Source of the DNA: Ascidiaceihabitans sp023955215 | GTDB taxonomy: Bacteria; Pseudomonadota; Alphaproteobacteria; Rhodobacterales; Rhodobacteraceae | Assembly (NCBI GenBank): GCA_943788345.1 | Contig: CALSPX010000013.1 | Span: forward strand, 1-64,000 | DNA length: 64,000 nucleotides | Direction: 5' to 3' | Shown here: positions 23,461 to 31,471 of the stretch, piece after piece | How positions within the stretch are numbered: position 1 is the stretch's first letter | Layout: each line of letters starts with the position of its first letter | The notes under the pieces: generated by a model | What the model was told of the DNA's origin: nothing | The model's database searches: none | The model's input: only the letters and a program-made list of their open reading frames with translations | Position numbers and translations under genes: made by a program

Positions 23461-24054
23461 TCAGGGCCATAGGACGGGATAAAGTGAGCTGACCAATAGC
23501 GCCGCCATCGCCCAGTTGAATAGGCGCAAACGAGTGGGGTTTGTCAAAATACGCGCCATTTGTTGGCCCAACACCACCCATAGGCTGATGGAAGGTAAAT
23601 TGACCAATCCAAACATGGCAGAGACGATCAGGATGGATGCTAAGTTTGTGTCGGGCGCATAAACGGTGACGGCTGTGACAGCCATAGTCCATGCCTTTGG
23701 GTTCACCCATTGAAAGGCTGCCGCCTGTAGGAACGTCATCGGAGTGCCATGACTGTCGGTTGCGTTGATCGGTGCCGCGTTGGCGATTTTCCATGCGAGG
23801 TATAAAAGGTAACCAACGCTGACGGCCTTTAGGATGGTGTGTGCGATTGGATAAGTGTCGAACAATTGTGCCAACCCGATTCCCACAAGGAACACCATCA
23901 GCATAAACCCAATGCCCACTCCGAACATATGTGGTGTGGTTCGCAAGAACCCAAAGTTGGCACCCGAGGCCATCAGCATCAGGTTATTTGGCCCCGGTGT
24001 GATGGAGCTGACCAAGCAAAAGCTGGCGAGTGCGGTGAGGAGTTCGATTGTCAT
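23461..24054 (-). CDS. LysE-family amino-acid exporter
   Basis: A 197-residue inner-membrane protein with six hydrophobic stretches and the LysE/RhtB signature SSITPGPNNLMLMASGANFG near the N-terminus. The family exports amino acids or homoserine lactone-like compounds; the substrate is not predictable. ATG 24054 is the start; a TTG two codons upstream is unlikely. QWVNPKAWTMAV in the middle is the second family hallmark. It is followed downstream by accA and preceded by a DUF302 gene on the same strand. Confidence 0.88.
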   Translation of the reverse strand: MTIELLTALASFCLVSSITPGPNNLMLMASGANFGFLRTTPHMFGVGIGFMLMVFLVGIGLAQLFDTYPIAHTILKAVSVGYLLYLAWKIANAAPINATDSHGTPMTFLQAAAFQWVNPKAWTMAVTAVTVYAPDTNLASILIVSAMFGLVNLPSISLWVVLGQQMARILTNPTRLRLFNWAMAALLVSSLYPVLWP

Positions 24055-24103
24055 AGGCAAATGGATCGCCTGAATTTCACGGGCCTACAAGCTGCTTTGT
24101 GTT

Positions 24104-24577
24104 TTAGGAGCCTGCAGCTTTTGAGATGTGTTGAAAAATTTGATCAAGTTCAGCTGCGATTGAAATCAGAGGTGCGCCGCCCTCAGCGATATAGGGGGCG
24201 AAGACTGTTGTGGGGATTTTGTAAGAAAGGGTTGCAGTGCCGTCCGAGTTTTCTGTGACGTAGAGGCGAATGGGGGCTTCGATCATTGCGGCAGTGGAGG
24301 TTTCAAGAACCCTGACCGCGAAGTCATTGTTGAACACGCCAATCACGCGGTTGCCCGGAATGGTGATCCCGCGTTTTTGCGCGGCTACGGTTGGACCTGC
24401 TTGGGTTACAACGATCAAACCCTGCGCTTTGACGGCGGTGCGGGTGTCTTTGACCAGCGTTTGAAAATCCTTGTCGGTGTTGATGACAGCCCATCCTTCG
24501 CGCGGCGCTAGGTTTTCGCCCGCGTGGGCAGCGAAGCTGACGAGGACAGTGGCAAGCAGGGGAATAAGAAAACGCAT
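24104..24577 (-). CDS. Exported DUF302 protein
   Basis: A 157-residue protein with a Sec signal peptide (MRFLIPLLATVLVSFAAHA, cleavage before GENLAP) and a DUF302 domain (FQTLVKDTRTAVKAQGLIVV, IGVFNNDFAVRVLE, APIRLYVTEN). DUF302 proteins are small periplasmic or cytoplasmic proteins of unknown function, some found near redox or oxidative-stress genes. It sits 49 bp upstream of the LysE gene on the same strand; no functional link is evident. Confidence 0.82.
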   Translation of the reverse strand: MRFLIPLLATVLVSFAAHAGENLAPREGWAVINTDKDFQTLVKDTRTAVKAQGLIVVTQAGPTVAAQKRGITIPGNRVIGVFNNDFAVRVLETSTAAMIEAPIRLYVTENSDGTATLSYKIPTTVFAPYIAEGGAPLISIAAELDQIFQHISKAAGS

Positions 24578-24646
24578 GAGGGCCTCAACAATATGTGAAG
24601 CCCCCAGTCTGTCAGATGTTATCTGTTTTGAACAATCACGTCGGCG

Positions 24647-25603
24647 TTAGCCGTTGATCATTTCCGATTGGCGCACGATCACTTCAGCCTGTTTGATGGA
24701 CGCAATGTCCACAAGGCGGCCCTTGTAAACAGTTGCGCCTTCGCCGTTTTCGGTTGCTGTTTGCATTGCGGCCAAAATTTCGCGTGCCTCTGCAACGGCT
24801 TCGGCGGAGGGGGTGAAGACTTCGTTCGCAAGGCCGATTTGTTTTGGGTGGATCGCCCATTTTCCAACCATGCCTAATGTAGCGGAACGACGTGCTTGGG
24901 CGCGGAACCCTTCGTCATCAGAGAAGTCGCCAAAGGGGCCGTCGACGGGCAAGATACCGTGGGTGCGGCAGGCAGCAACAATGGCGGCTTGGGCCCAGTG
25001 CCACGGGTCTGACCAATGTTTTTGTTCGCCTTGCAGCATGTAATAGTTGTCTTGGGTGCCTCCGATGCCCGTTGTTTGCATGCCCATGGAGGCGGCAAAG
25101 TCTGCGGCTCCAAGGCTCATCGCTTGCAGGCGTGGTGAAGAGGCTGCGATTTCTTCGACGTGGGACAGGCCAGCGGCGGATTCGATGATCACTTCAAAGG
25201 CAATGCGTTTGGTGCGCCCCTTCGCGGCCTCAATAGCTGTGACCAATGCATCGACTGCATACACATCTGCAGCGCATCCGACCTTGGGGATCATGATTTG
25301 ATCAAGGCGCTCGCCCGCTTGTTCCAGCAGGTCAACCACATCGCGATACCAATAGGGGGTGTCGAGGCTGTTGATACGTACGGACAGTGTTTTGGTGCCC
25401 CAATCGATTGTGTTTATCGCCTCAATGACATTCTGACGGGCGATGTCTTTGTCTGAGGGGGCAACTGAGTCCTCGAGGTCAAGATTGATCACATCCGCAG
25501 CAGAGGCCGCCATTTTCGCGAACAGTTTGGTGTTTGAGCCAGGGCCAAACAACTGGCAACGGTTTGGGCGTGCGGGAGCTGTGGGTTGAATGCGGAAGCT
25601 CAT
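24647..25603 (-). CDS. mcl1: L-malyl-CoA/beta-methylmalyl-CoA lyase Mcl1
   Basis: A 318-residue CitE-like lyase, the exact length I recall for Rhodobacter sphaeroides Mcl1. It cleaves beta-methylmalyl-CoA to glyoxylate and propionyl-CoA and L-malyl-CoA to glyoxylate and acetyl-CoA, central to the ethylmalonyl-CoA pathway. Landmarks are NRCQLFGPGSNTKLFAKMA, VINLDLEDSVAP (metal-binding acidic motif), IMIPKVGCAADV, FEVIIESAAGLSHVEEIA and KWAIHPKQI. ATG 25603 (MSFRIQPTAPARPNR) is chosen over a longer frame with no family match. It is divergent from dgcN. Confidence 0.92.
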   Translation of the reverse strand: MSFRIQPTAPARPNRCQLFGPGSNTKLFAKMAASAADVINLDLEDSVAPSDKDIARQNVIEAINTIDWGTKTLSVRINSLDTPYWYRDVVDLLEQAGERLDQIMIPKVGCAADVYAVDALVTAIEAAKGRTKRIAFEVIIESAAGLSHVEEIAASSPRLQAMSLGAADFAASMGMQTTGIGGTQDNYYMLQGEQKHWSDPWHWAQAAIVAACRTHGILPVDGPFGDFSDDEGFRAQARRSATLGMVGKWAIHPKQIGLANEVFTPSAEAVAEAREILAAMQTATENGEGATVYKGRLVDIASIKQAEVIVRQSEMING

Positions 25604-25671
25604 GACGGGCACCTTTCGGAGAGGGTTTTGCAACAATGTTACGAATATGGATGATTGTTAGTTATTAAATT

Positions 25672-25690
25672 ACCTTGCGGGTCGCAAGGT
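25672..25690. repeat. Perfect 8-bp inverted repeat in the mcl1-dgcN gap
   Basis: ACCTTGCG-GGT-CGCAAGGT lies about 70 bp upstream of mcl1 and 200 bp upstream of dgcN. It can form a tight hairpin in RNA or be a dimeric operator in DNA. The rest of the 284-bp gap shows no coding signal on the plus strand. Confidence 0.5.
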
Positions 25691-25887
25691 GGAATTTTCG
25701 CCTGCTCAAAGTTGGGCGGGAGGTGGAATGAGTCGCCGTGGATTAACTTCGGCAGTGTAATCTTTGGCATTTTCACCGAAGACGCTCGATTATTCGACAT
25801 TAAGTGCGAATGAAGGGCTGAAAGGAATGGAATTCCGATAGATTTCGCTGAAATTGCTATGGAAACGTATTCTTGGGAGCATCTGCA

Positions 25888-26889
25888 ATGATCAAAACAC
25901 CTTATCTTCTGTTCTTGGGCGACGCGCCTGACCAATTGGCTGCAAAAGTTGCGCAAGGCATTAAAGACTGGCGCCCTGACAATGCTGTCGCACAATTCCG
26001 TATGGAGGGCTGTGGCGCTGACGTTGGTTTGAGCGACATGACTTTGGCCGAGGCGCAAGCTGCTGGCGCAAAGACGCTTGTTATTGGCGTTGCAAACCGT
26101 GGCGGCATTATCTCTGCTGCGTGGAAAGAAATCCTGATTGAAGCATTGAACATGGGCTACGACCTTGCGTCTGGCCTGCACAACCTTCTGACTGATGAAG
26201 CTGATCTGGTTGCCGCCGCTGAAGCGAATGGCCGCGAATTGCACGACGTGCGTATTGCATCGGTTGATTACCCAATCGCATCCGGCAAGAAGCGCTCTGG
26301 TAAGCGCGTCTTGGCTGTGGGCACAGATTGTTCTGTTGGTAAGATGTACACCGCTTTGGCATTGGACAAAGCGATGCAGGCCAAGGGCATGAAGTCTACA
26401 TTCCGTGCAACGGGTCAGACGGGTATTTTGATCACCGGCGACGGTGTGCCGCTCGATGCAGTTGTTGCGGATTTTATGGCGGGTTCTGTTGAGTATTTGA
26501 CCCCACCAAATGATGATGATCACTGGGACGTCATTGAGGGCCAAGGGTCTTTGTTCCACGTGTCTTATTCTGGTGTGACGATGGCGTTGATCCATGGTGG
26601 GCAGCCTGATGCGTTGATCCTGTGCCACGAACCAACGCGCGAGCACATGCGCGGTTTGCCAGATTACACCCCACCAACAATGCAGCAGGTTGCCGACCTT
26701 GCGTTGCCTTTGGCGCGTGTAGGCAATCCTGAGTGTCAGGTTGTAGGTATCGCGGTTAATACGCAGCATATGTCTGAGGATGAGGCGCTTGCTTATTTGG
26801 CGGCGGCTGAAGCCGAGATGGGTCTGCCTGCGGTTGATCCATATCGTTTTGGCGCTGAGCGTTTGGCGGATGCTTTGGCTGCACTTTAA
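25888..26889 (+). CDS. dgcN: N-acetyltransferase DgcN (DUF1611)
   Basis: A 333-residue DUF1611 protein. A P-loop-like segment GKRVLAVGTDCSVGKMYTAL near residues 140-160 and a C-terminal IEGQGSLFHVSYSGVTMALIHG belong to the family. It matches DgcN of the DgcN-DgcA pathway for D-glutamate use, in which DgcN acetylates D-Glu (established knowledge as I recall it). The ATG at 25888 has GGAG eight bases upstream. Next come dgcA and a D-amino-acid transaminase gene, all in one direction, which strongly supports a D-amino-acid catabolic role. Confidence 0.85.
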   Translation: MIKTPYLLFLGDAPDQLAAKVAQGIKDWRPDNAVAQFRMEGCGADVGLSDMTLAEAQAAGAKTLVIGVANRGGIISAAWKEILIEALNMGYDLASGLHNLLTDEADLVAAAEANGRELHDVRIASVDYPIASGKKRSGKRVLAVGTDCSVGKMYTALALDKAMQAKGMKSTFRATGQTGILITGDGVPLDAVVADFMAGSVEYLTPPNDDDHWDVIEGQGSLFHVSYSGVTMALIHGGQPDALILCHEPTREHMRGLPDYTPPTMQQVADLALPLARVGNPECQVVGIAVNTQHMSEDEALAYLAAAEAEMGLPAVDPYRFGAERLADALAAL

Positions 26890-26903
26890 GTTAAGATACT
26901 TTT

Positions 26904-26950
26904 GCTCCTTCCGGACCCTCCGGGGGGAGTTTATTTTGTAAGATGAACGG
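26904..26950 (+). repeat. Dispersed intergenic repeat, copy between dgcN and dgcA
   Basis: A GC-rich TCCTTCCGGACCCTCCGGGG segment is followed by GGAGTTTATTTTGTAAGATG and AACGG. The tail is nearly the same as at 2511-2557, including orientation relative to the GC-rich part. As with that copy, it sits inside an operon without breaking a gene. Confidence 0.55.
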
Positions 26951-26958
26951 GTGGGCTC

Positions 26959-27924
26959 ATGCAGATTGATGTGACGCGAGACGTGTTTAAATTGGCGCAG
27001 GTTTTTACCATTGCGCGTGGATCGCGTACCGAAGCGCAAGTTTTGACCGTTAAGTTAAATGATGGACAGCATATTGGCTGGGGTGAATGTGTGCCCTATG
27101 CCCGATACGGTGAGAGCCTTCAGTCTGTGACCGATGAAATCATGGGTTTGCCTGATGCATTTTCGCGGTTCGATTTGTATGATCTTTTGCCTGCAGGCGC
27201 TGCGCGCAACGCTGTGGATTGTGCGTTGTGGGATTTGGAAGCCAAGCGTGCAGGGAAACCTGTTTGGGAGTTGGCGGGCCTTGAGGCCCCGGGTCCTGAG
27301 ATCACGGCCTATACGTTGTCTTTGGACACCCCAGAGGCGATGAAAGCGCAGGCAGCCCTTCATGCGTTTCGCCCGTTGTTGAAGATTAAGTTGGGTACGC
27401 CTGATGACATGCCCCGCCTTGAAGCCGTGCGTGCGGGGGCCCCTAAGTCTACAATTATTGTAGATGCGAATGAGGGATGGTCTGCTGAGGTTTATGCTGA
27501 CCTCGCGCCGCATTTGGTGCGCTTGGGCGTTGAGTTAGTGGAGCAACCGTTGCCTGCAGGTGAAGATCATGCCCTTTTGGGGATGCAGCGTCCTGTGCCT
27601 GTTTGTGCGGACGAGTCATGCCATGACCGTTCAAGCCTTGCGGATTTGAAGGGCAAATATGATGTCGTGAACATTAAGCTGGATAAAACTGGCGGGTTAA
27701 CTGAGGCGCTTGCGTTACGCGACGCCGCGATTGCGCAGGGCTATGAAGTCATGGTCGGCTGCATGGTTGGCAGCTCACTTGCGATGGCCCCGGCGACCCT
27801 TGTTGCCCAAGGTGCGTCCGTTGTTGACCTTGACGGCCCGCTCTTGTTGGCCGAAGACCGCGATGAACCTTTGATTTTTGACAACGCTGGTGTGCACCCG
27901 CCATCAGCAACACTTTGGGGATGA
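26959..27924 (+). CDS. dgcA: N-acetyl-D-glutamate racemase DgcA (enolase superfamily)
   Basis: A 321-residue enolase-superfamily enzyme of the dipeptide-epimerase type. The catalytic KxK is in LLKIKLGTPDD, metal ligands are in IIVDANEGWS, LVEQPLPAGED and VCADESCHD, and the second catalytic lysine is in NIKLDKTGGLTEAL, all in the canonical order. In the DgcN-DgcA pathway it converts N-acetyl-D-glutamate to the L form (recalled knowledge). On its own it would be called an L-Ala-D/L-Glu epimerase; the neighbours tip the call. Its stop codon lies five bases before the dat start. Confidence 0.87.
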   Translation: MQIDVTRDVFKLAQVFTIARGSRTEAQVLTVKLNDGQHIGWGECVPYARYGESLQSVTDEIMGLPDAFSRFDLYDLLPAGAARNAVDCALWDLEAKRAGKPVWELAGLEAPGPEITAYTLSLDTPEAMKAQAALHAFRPLLKIKLGTPDDMPRLEAVRAGAPKSTIIVDANEGWSAEVYADLAPHLVRLGVELVEQPLPAGEDHALLGMQRPVPVCADESCHDRSSLADLKGKYDVVNIKLDKTGGLTEALALRDAAIAQGYEVMVGCMVGSSLAMAPATLVAQGASVVDLDGPLLLAEDRDEPLIFDNAGVHPPSATLWG

Positions 27925-27929
27925 GACAG

Positions 27930-28790
27930 ATGCGGACTGTATATTTGAACGGCGAATACCTACCGGAAAACGAAGCCAAGGTTTCGATCTTTGACCGTGG
28001 GTTCCTTATGGCCGATGGCGTTTACGAAGTGACCTCTGTTCTGGACGGCAAACTGGTGGACTTTGATGGCCATGCGGTGCGTTTGGAACGTTCTTTGACT
28101 GAGTTGGGTATGAAGAACCCGATTTCCAAAGAAGACCTGTTGGCGGTGCACCGTGAGTTGGTGTCATTGAACGATGTTGTTGAAGGTGGCGTGTATCTGC
28201 AAATCACCCGCGGCGCGCCTGCGGATCGTGATTTTGTATTTCCTGATCCAGAGACGACCCCATGCACCGTTGTGTTGTTCACCCAATCCAAGCCGGGCGT
28301 GACCGAGAGTGCCGCGTCAAAGAATGGTATCAAAGTGATTTCAATCGCGGACGAGCGTTGGGGCCGTCGTGACATCAAGACCGTTCAGCTGCTTTACCCG
28401 TCGATGGGTAAGATGATGGCAAAGGCGGCGGGTTGTGACGACGCATGGTTGGTTGAGGATGGTCAGGTGACTGAAGGCACATCCAACAACGCCTATATCG
28501 TTAAAGGTAATCGGATCATTACGCGCGCATTGTCGAACGACATCTTGCACGGGATCACCCGCGCTGCTGTTTTGCGTTTTGCCAAAGAGGCGCAGATGGA
28601 AGTGGAAGAGCGCAACTTTACCATCGAAGAAGCGCAGGGTGCGGATGAAGCATTTATTACCTCAGCAACCATGTTCGTGAACGGTGTGGTCGAGATTGAC
28701 GGCGCAATGATTGGTGATGGAACGCCGGGCAATGTGTCTAAGCGCCTGCGCGAAATCTATCTTGATGAGAGCATGAAAAAAGCGATCTGA
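27930..28790 (+). CDS. dat: D-amino-acid transaminase
   Basis: A 286-residue class IV (BCAT-like) aminotransferase. SIFDRGFLMADGVYEVT near residue 25 is the D-amino-acid transaminase hallmark, the pyridoxal-phosphate lysine is in RRDIKTVQLLYPSM (IKT), and TEGTSNNAYIV follows. It moves amino groups between D-amino acids and 2-oxoglutarate to give D-glutamate, which DgcN and DgcA then process. ATG 27930 is chosen because GGGG precedes it by nine bases and the alignment begins at RTVYLNGEYL; ATG 27921 would overlap the dgcA stop. Confidence 0.88.
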   Translation: MRTVYLNGEYLPENEAKVSIFDRGFLMADGVYEVTSVLDGKLVDFDGHAVRLERSLTELGMKNPISKEDLLAVHRELVSLNDVVEGGVYLQITRGAPADRDFVFPDPETTPCTVVLFTQSKPGVTESAASKNGIKVISIADERWGRRDIKTVQLLYPSMGKMMAKAAGCDDAWLVEDGQVTEGTSNNAYIVKGNRIITRALSNDILHGITRAAVLRFAKEAQMEVEERNFTIEEAQGADEAFITSATMFVNGVVEIDGAMIGDGTPGNVSKRLREIYLDESMKKAI

Positions 28791-28797
28791 TCGTGGC

Positions 28798-28820
28798 GGC
28801 GGGGTGAACCCCGCCCTACG
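28798..28820. repeat. REP-like hairpin after dat
   Basis: GGCGGGG-TGAA-CCCCGCC is followed by CTACGG. Read on the other strand it is GTAGGGCGGGGTTCACCCCG, a REP-type word I know as widespread in proteobacterial genomes. It starts eight bases after the dat stop and precedes the terminator. Confidence 0.55.
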
Positions 28821-28827
28821 GTATTTG

Positions 28828-28864
28828 AAGGGGGCGGTGCTGCAATGCACGGCCCCTTTTGCTT
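28828..28864 (+). terminator. Terminator of the dgcN-dgcA-dat operon
   Basis: AAGGGG pairs with CCCCTT, with an inner imperfect stem CGGTGC/GCACG, followed by TTTTGCTTTT. It abuts the stop codon of the converging DUF1244 gene. Confidence 0.7.
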
Positions 28865-29161
28865 TTAGTCTTTGTGGGTCTCGGTGAATTTCGCTTGCTG
28901 CTCACCTGTCGCCTCAGTCTGATAGTTGGCTTTCCACTCACCCATGGTCATGCCGTAGAACGCCTCGCGGCCTTCGTCCTTTGACATCTCGATGCCGCGT
29001 TCGTTTGCGGCCTCTTGATACCAACGTGACAGGCAGTTGCGGCAAAAGCCTGACAAGTTCATCATGTCGATGTTTTGCACATCGGTGCGGTCTTGCATCA
29101 GGTGTTGGCGCATCCGGCGGAAAGCGGCGGCTTCGATTTCGAGCTGTGTTTGAGCGTCCAT
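28865..29161 (-). CDS. DUF1244 family protein
   Basis: A 98-residue soluble protein matching the small, well-conserved DUF1244 family: AAFRRMRQHLMQDRTDVQNI, NLSGFCRNCLSRWYQEAANE and EGREAFYGMTMGEWKANYQ. The CRNC pair could bind metal. The function is unknown. ATG 29161 is chosen, with AAAGGATC upstream. It is divergent from pyk and converges on the dgc operon. Confidence 0.88.
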   Translation of the reverse strand: MDAQTQLEIEAAAFRRMRQHLMQDRTDVQNIDMMNLSGFCRNCLSRWYQEAANERGIEMSKDEGREAFYGMTMGEWKANYQTEATGEQQAKFTETHKD

Positions 29162-29259
29162 ATGATTTGATCCTTTTGCGATTCTGTTCAGGTGTTGGGT
29201 GATCTTATGTCTAAATGAATAGCCCATGGGGCCCTTACATTGAATTAGTCATAGAAGTT

Positions 29260-29289
29260 TCACCTAATTTCATCATAGGTTTTAGGTGA
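29260..29289. promoter_or_regulatory. 8-bp inverted repeat upstream of pyk
   Basis: TCACCTAA and TTAGGTGA are perfect inverted arms separated by 14 bases, about 80 bp upstream of the pyk start and 100 bp upstream of the DUF1244 start. The size and spacing fit an operator, but no regulator can be named. Confidence 0.4.
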
Positions 29290-29368
29290 GTTGCTTCCGA
29301 AAGGGAATTGGGTGATAAGCCCCCAAATGATAGCGGTAACATAAGTTAAAAACGAGGAATCCCCCAGC

Positions 29369-30817
29369 ATGAGACGTCTGCGCAATGTGAAAGTCGTGGC
29401 CACTTTAGGTCCAGCATCCGAAACATACGAAACAATTCGGGCGCTTCACGAGGCGGGCGCGGATGTGTTCCGTTTGAATATGTCCCACGGTAGCCACCCT
29501 GAGATTGCCGAAAAGCACGCGATTATTCGCAAGGTTGAAGCAGATTTGAACAGCACAATTGGCATCCTCGCCGACCTTCAAGGACCGAAGTTGCGTGTTG
29601 GTGTGTTTGCTGCTGAAGAAGGCGAAATGCTGGTAAACGGCGAAAAGTTCCGCCTTGATCTTGACCCAGCTGAGGGCGACATCAACCGCGTTTGCCTGCC
29701 GCACCCTGAGATTTTCCAAGCGCTTGAAGCGGGCGCAAGCCTGTTGGTCAACGACGGCAAAATCCGTTTGAAGGTTGAAGCATGTGGCAAAGACTTTGCT
29801 GATTGCGTTGTCATCAATGGCGGTCAAATTTCAAACCGTAAGGGCGTGAACGTTCCTGACGTTGAGCTTCCTTTGGCCGCGTTGTCCGGTAAAGACCGCG
29901 CTGATTTGGAATTTGTTTGTGAGTTAGGTGTGGACTGGTTGGCGTTGTCTTTCGTTCAGCGCGCTGCTGACGTTGAAGAAGCCCGTGGCATGGTTCAAGG
30001 CCGTGCTGCGATCTTGTCAAAGATTGAAAAACCAAATGCAGTCGATCGCTTTGAAGACATTCTAGCTGTCAGTGATGGCATCATGGTTGCTCGTGGCGAT
30101 TTGGGTGTTGAGCTGCCGGTACAGAACGTGCCGCCAATTCAAAAACGTCTGATCCGTATGTGTCGCGCGGCCGCTAAGCCAGTGATCGTTGCAACCCAGA
30201 TGTTGGAAAGCATGATTGAAAGCCCAATGCCAACACGCGCAGAGGTTTCCGATGTTGCGACTGCGATTTATGAAGGTGCTGACGCCGTGATGCTAAGCGC
30301 TGAAAGTGCTGCCGGTGATTTCCCAATCGAAGCTGTGCAAACAATGGACAACGTCGCACGCGAAGTTGAACAAGATCCAACATACCGCGAGATCATTGAA
30401 GCCAGCCGTGTAGTCGAGCATCGCTCGGTTGCTGTTGGTATCGTATCTGCGGCCCGTGAAATTGCGGAAACAACAGACATCAAAGCGATTTGCTGCTTTA
30501 CTCAAAGCGGAACGACTGCGTTGTTGACTGCACGTGAACGCCCACGGGTTCCAATCATCGCGATGACGCCGCTTGTGAACACTGCACGTCGTCTGGCCCT
30601 GACTTGGGGTACGAACTGTGTCCTGACTGGCAACATGGATCGCTTTAAAGGTGCTGTTGTCAGCGCTGCAAGTGCTGCACGTGCTGAAGGCTTGGCGACT
30701 GAGAAAGACCAAATCGTTGTGACTGCGGGTGTACCGTTCAACGTTCCAGGCAGCACAAACATTTTGCGTGTTGCACCATGCGACGAGCGTTTGATCTTTA
30801 ACACTGATCCAGACTAA
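29369..30817 (+). CDS. pyk: Pyruvate kinase
   Basis: A 482-residue pyruvate kinase that converts phosphoenolpyruvate and ADP to pyruvate and ATP. Landmarks are KVVATLGPAS, VFRLNMSHGS, ILADLQGPKLRVG, ILSKIEKPNAVDRFEDI (active-site lysine), DGIMVARGDLGVELP and MLSAESAAGDFP. Full length at both ends. A small membrane-protein gene follows after 29 bp. The 207-bp upstream region holds the inverted repeat noted above. Confidence 0.96.
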   Translation: MRRLRNVKVVATLGPASETYETIRALHEAGADVFRLNMSHGSHPEIAEKHAIIRKVEADLNSTIGILADLQGPKLRVGVFAAEEGEMLVNGEKFRLDLDPAEGDINRVCLPHPEIFQALEAGASLLVNDGKIRLKVEACGKDFADCVVINGGQISNRKGVNVPDVELPLAALSGKDRADLEFVCELGVDWLALSFVQRAADVEEARGMVQGRAAILSKIEKPNAVDRFEDILAVSDGIMVARGDLGVELPVQNVPPIQKRLIRMCRAAAKPVIVATQMLESMIESPMPTRAEVSDVATAIYEGADAVMLSAESAAGDFPIEAVQTMDNVAREVEQDPTYREIIEASRVVEHRSVAVGIVSAAREIAETTDIKAICCFTQSGTTALLTARERPRVPIIAMTPLVNTARRLALTWGTNCVLTGNMDRFKGAVVSAASAARAEGLATEKDQIVVTAGVPFNVPGSTNILRVAPCDERLIFNTDPD

Positions 30818-30846
30818 GCTGTCGGCTTGTGTAGGGAGTAAGTGTT

Positions 30847-31071
30847 ATGGATGCAGATACTGCATTGGTTTTGGGTTTGATTGTCGTTGGTTTTTCAATT
30901 CCTTCGATGGTGTCCGCAATGAGTGACCGTCGTACGCCTAGGGCGTCGATTGTCACTATTTTGATCGCGGGCTGTTTGATTCTGTATGCAATCAAATCAA
31001 AGCCAGCAGGCTATGCGTTGGAGGACATTCCTGATGTGTTTTTCAACGTGGTCGCCAAATTTATACCGTAG
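30847..31071 (+). CDS. Small two-helix membrane protein
   Basis: A 74-residue protein with hydrophobic segments at residues 7-24 (LVLGLIVVGFSIPSMVSAM) and 35-49 (SIVTILIAGCLILYAI), joined by a basic loop SDRRTPRAS, and a short C-terminal tail. I do not know a characterised family, though small proteins like this commonly follow pyk in related bacteria, to my recollection. GGGAG lies eight bases before the ATG. It is probably co-transcribed with pyk. Confidence 0.7.
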   Translation: MDADTALVLGLIVVGFSIPSMVSAMSDRRTPRASIVTILIAGCLILYAIKSKPAGYALEDIPDVFFNVVAKFIP

Positions 31072-31253
31072 GTTTTTCGGTTCTGGTATCTGAGGCCACT
31101 AGATCTAGGGTTTTGGCTGTTTTTTAGGGAAAATTCAGCATTTACGCTTGCCCTGATCATCTAGCCCGCCTAAAGACCAACTTCGTTCCGCGCGTCCGGC
31201 TAAATGGCATGCCGAGTCGCGCAACTACCGAACTCAATATTAAGGAGACGGAA

Positions 31254-31454
31254 ATGCCAAAGATGAAGACGAAATCAAGTGCAAAGAAGCGCTTTAAGAT
31301 TTCCGCGACCGGTAAGGTCATCGGAGGTCAAGCTGGCAAACAACACGGTATGATCAAACGCTCAAACAAGTTTTTGCGTAACGCGCGTGGCACGACTGCA
31401 TTGTGCGCTGCCGACGCTAAGATCATCAAGGGCTTCATGCCCTACGACCGCTGA
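31254..31454 (+). CDS. rpmI: 50S ribosomal protein L35
   Basis: A 66-residue, very basic ribosomal protein (MPKMKTKSSAKKRFKISATG, KQHGMIKRSNKFLRNARGT). AAGGAG lies nine bases before the ATG; the frame upstream is not part of the protein. It is followed 17 bp later by rplT. infC, often the first gene of this operon, is not adjacent. The 180-bp leader between the previous gene and rpmI has no gene and could carry L20-type autoregulation, which I cannot show. Confidence 0.96.
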   Translation: MPKMKTKSSAKKRFKISATGKVIGGQAGKQHGMIKRSNKFLRNARGTTALCAADAKIIKGFMPYDR

Positions 31455-31471
31455 GCCAGAAGGAATAAGAT

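Noticed and set aside
25639..27039. A 466-codon open frame on the minus strand opposite dgcN
   Set aside because: It is antisense to a recognisable DgcN and its translation is low-complexity in Arg, His and Gln with no domain; it is a shadow of the strong codon bias on the other strand.
31079..31253. A named L20 or rpmI leader riboregulator
   Set aside because: The leader has only weak stems by eye, and I cannot match it to a known L20-leader structure.
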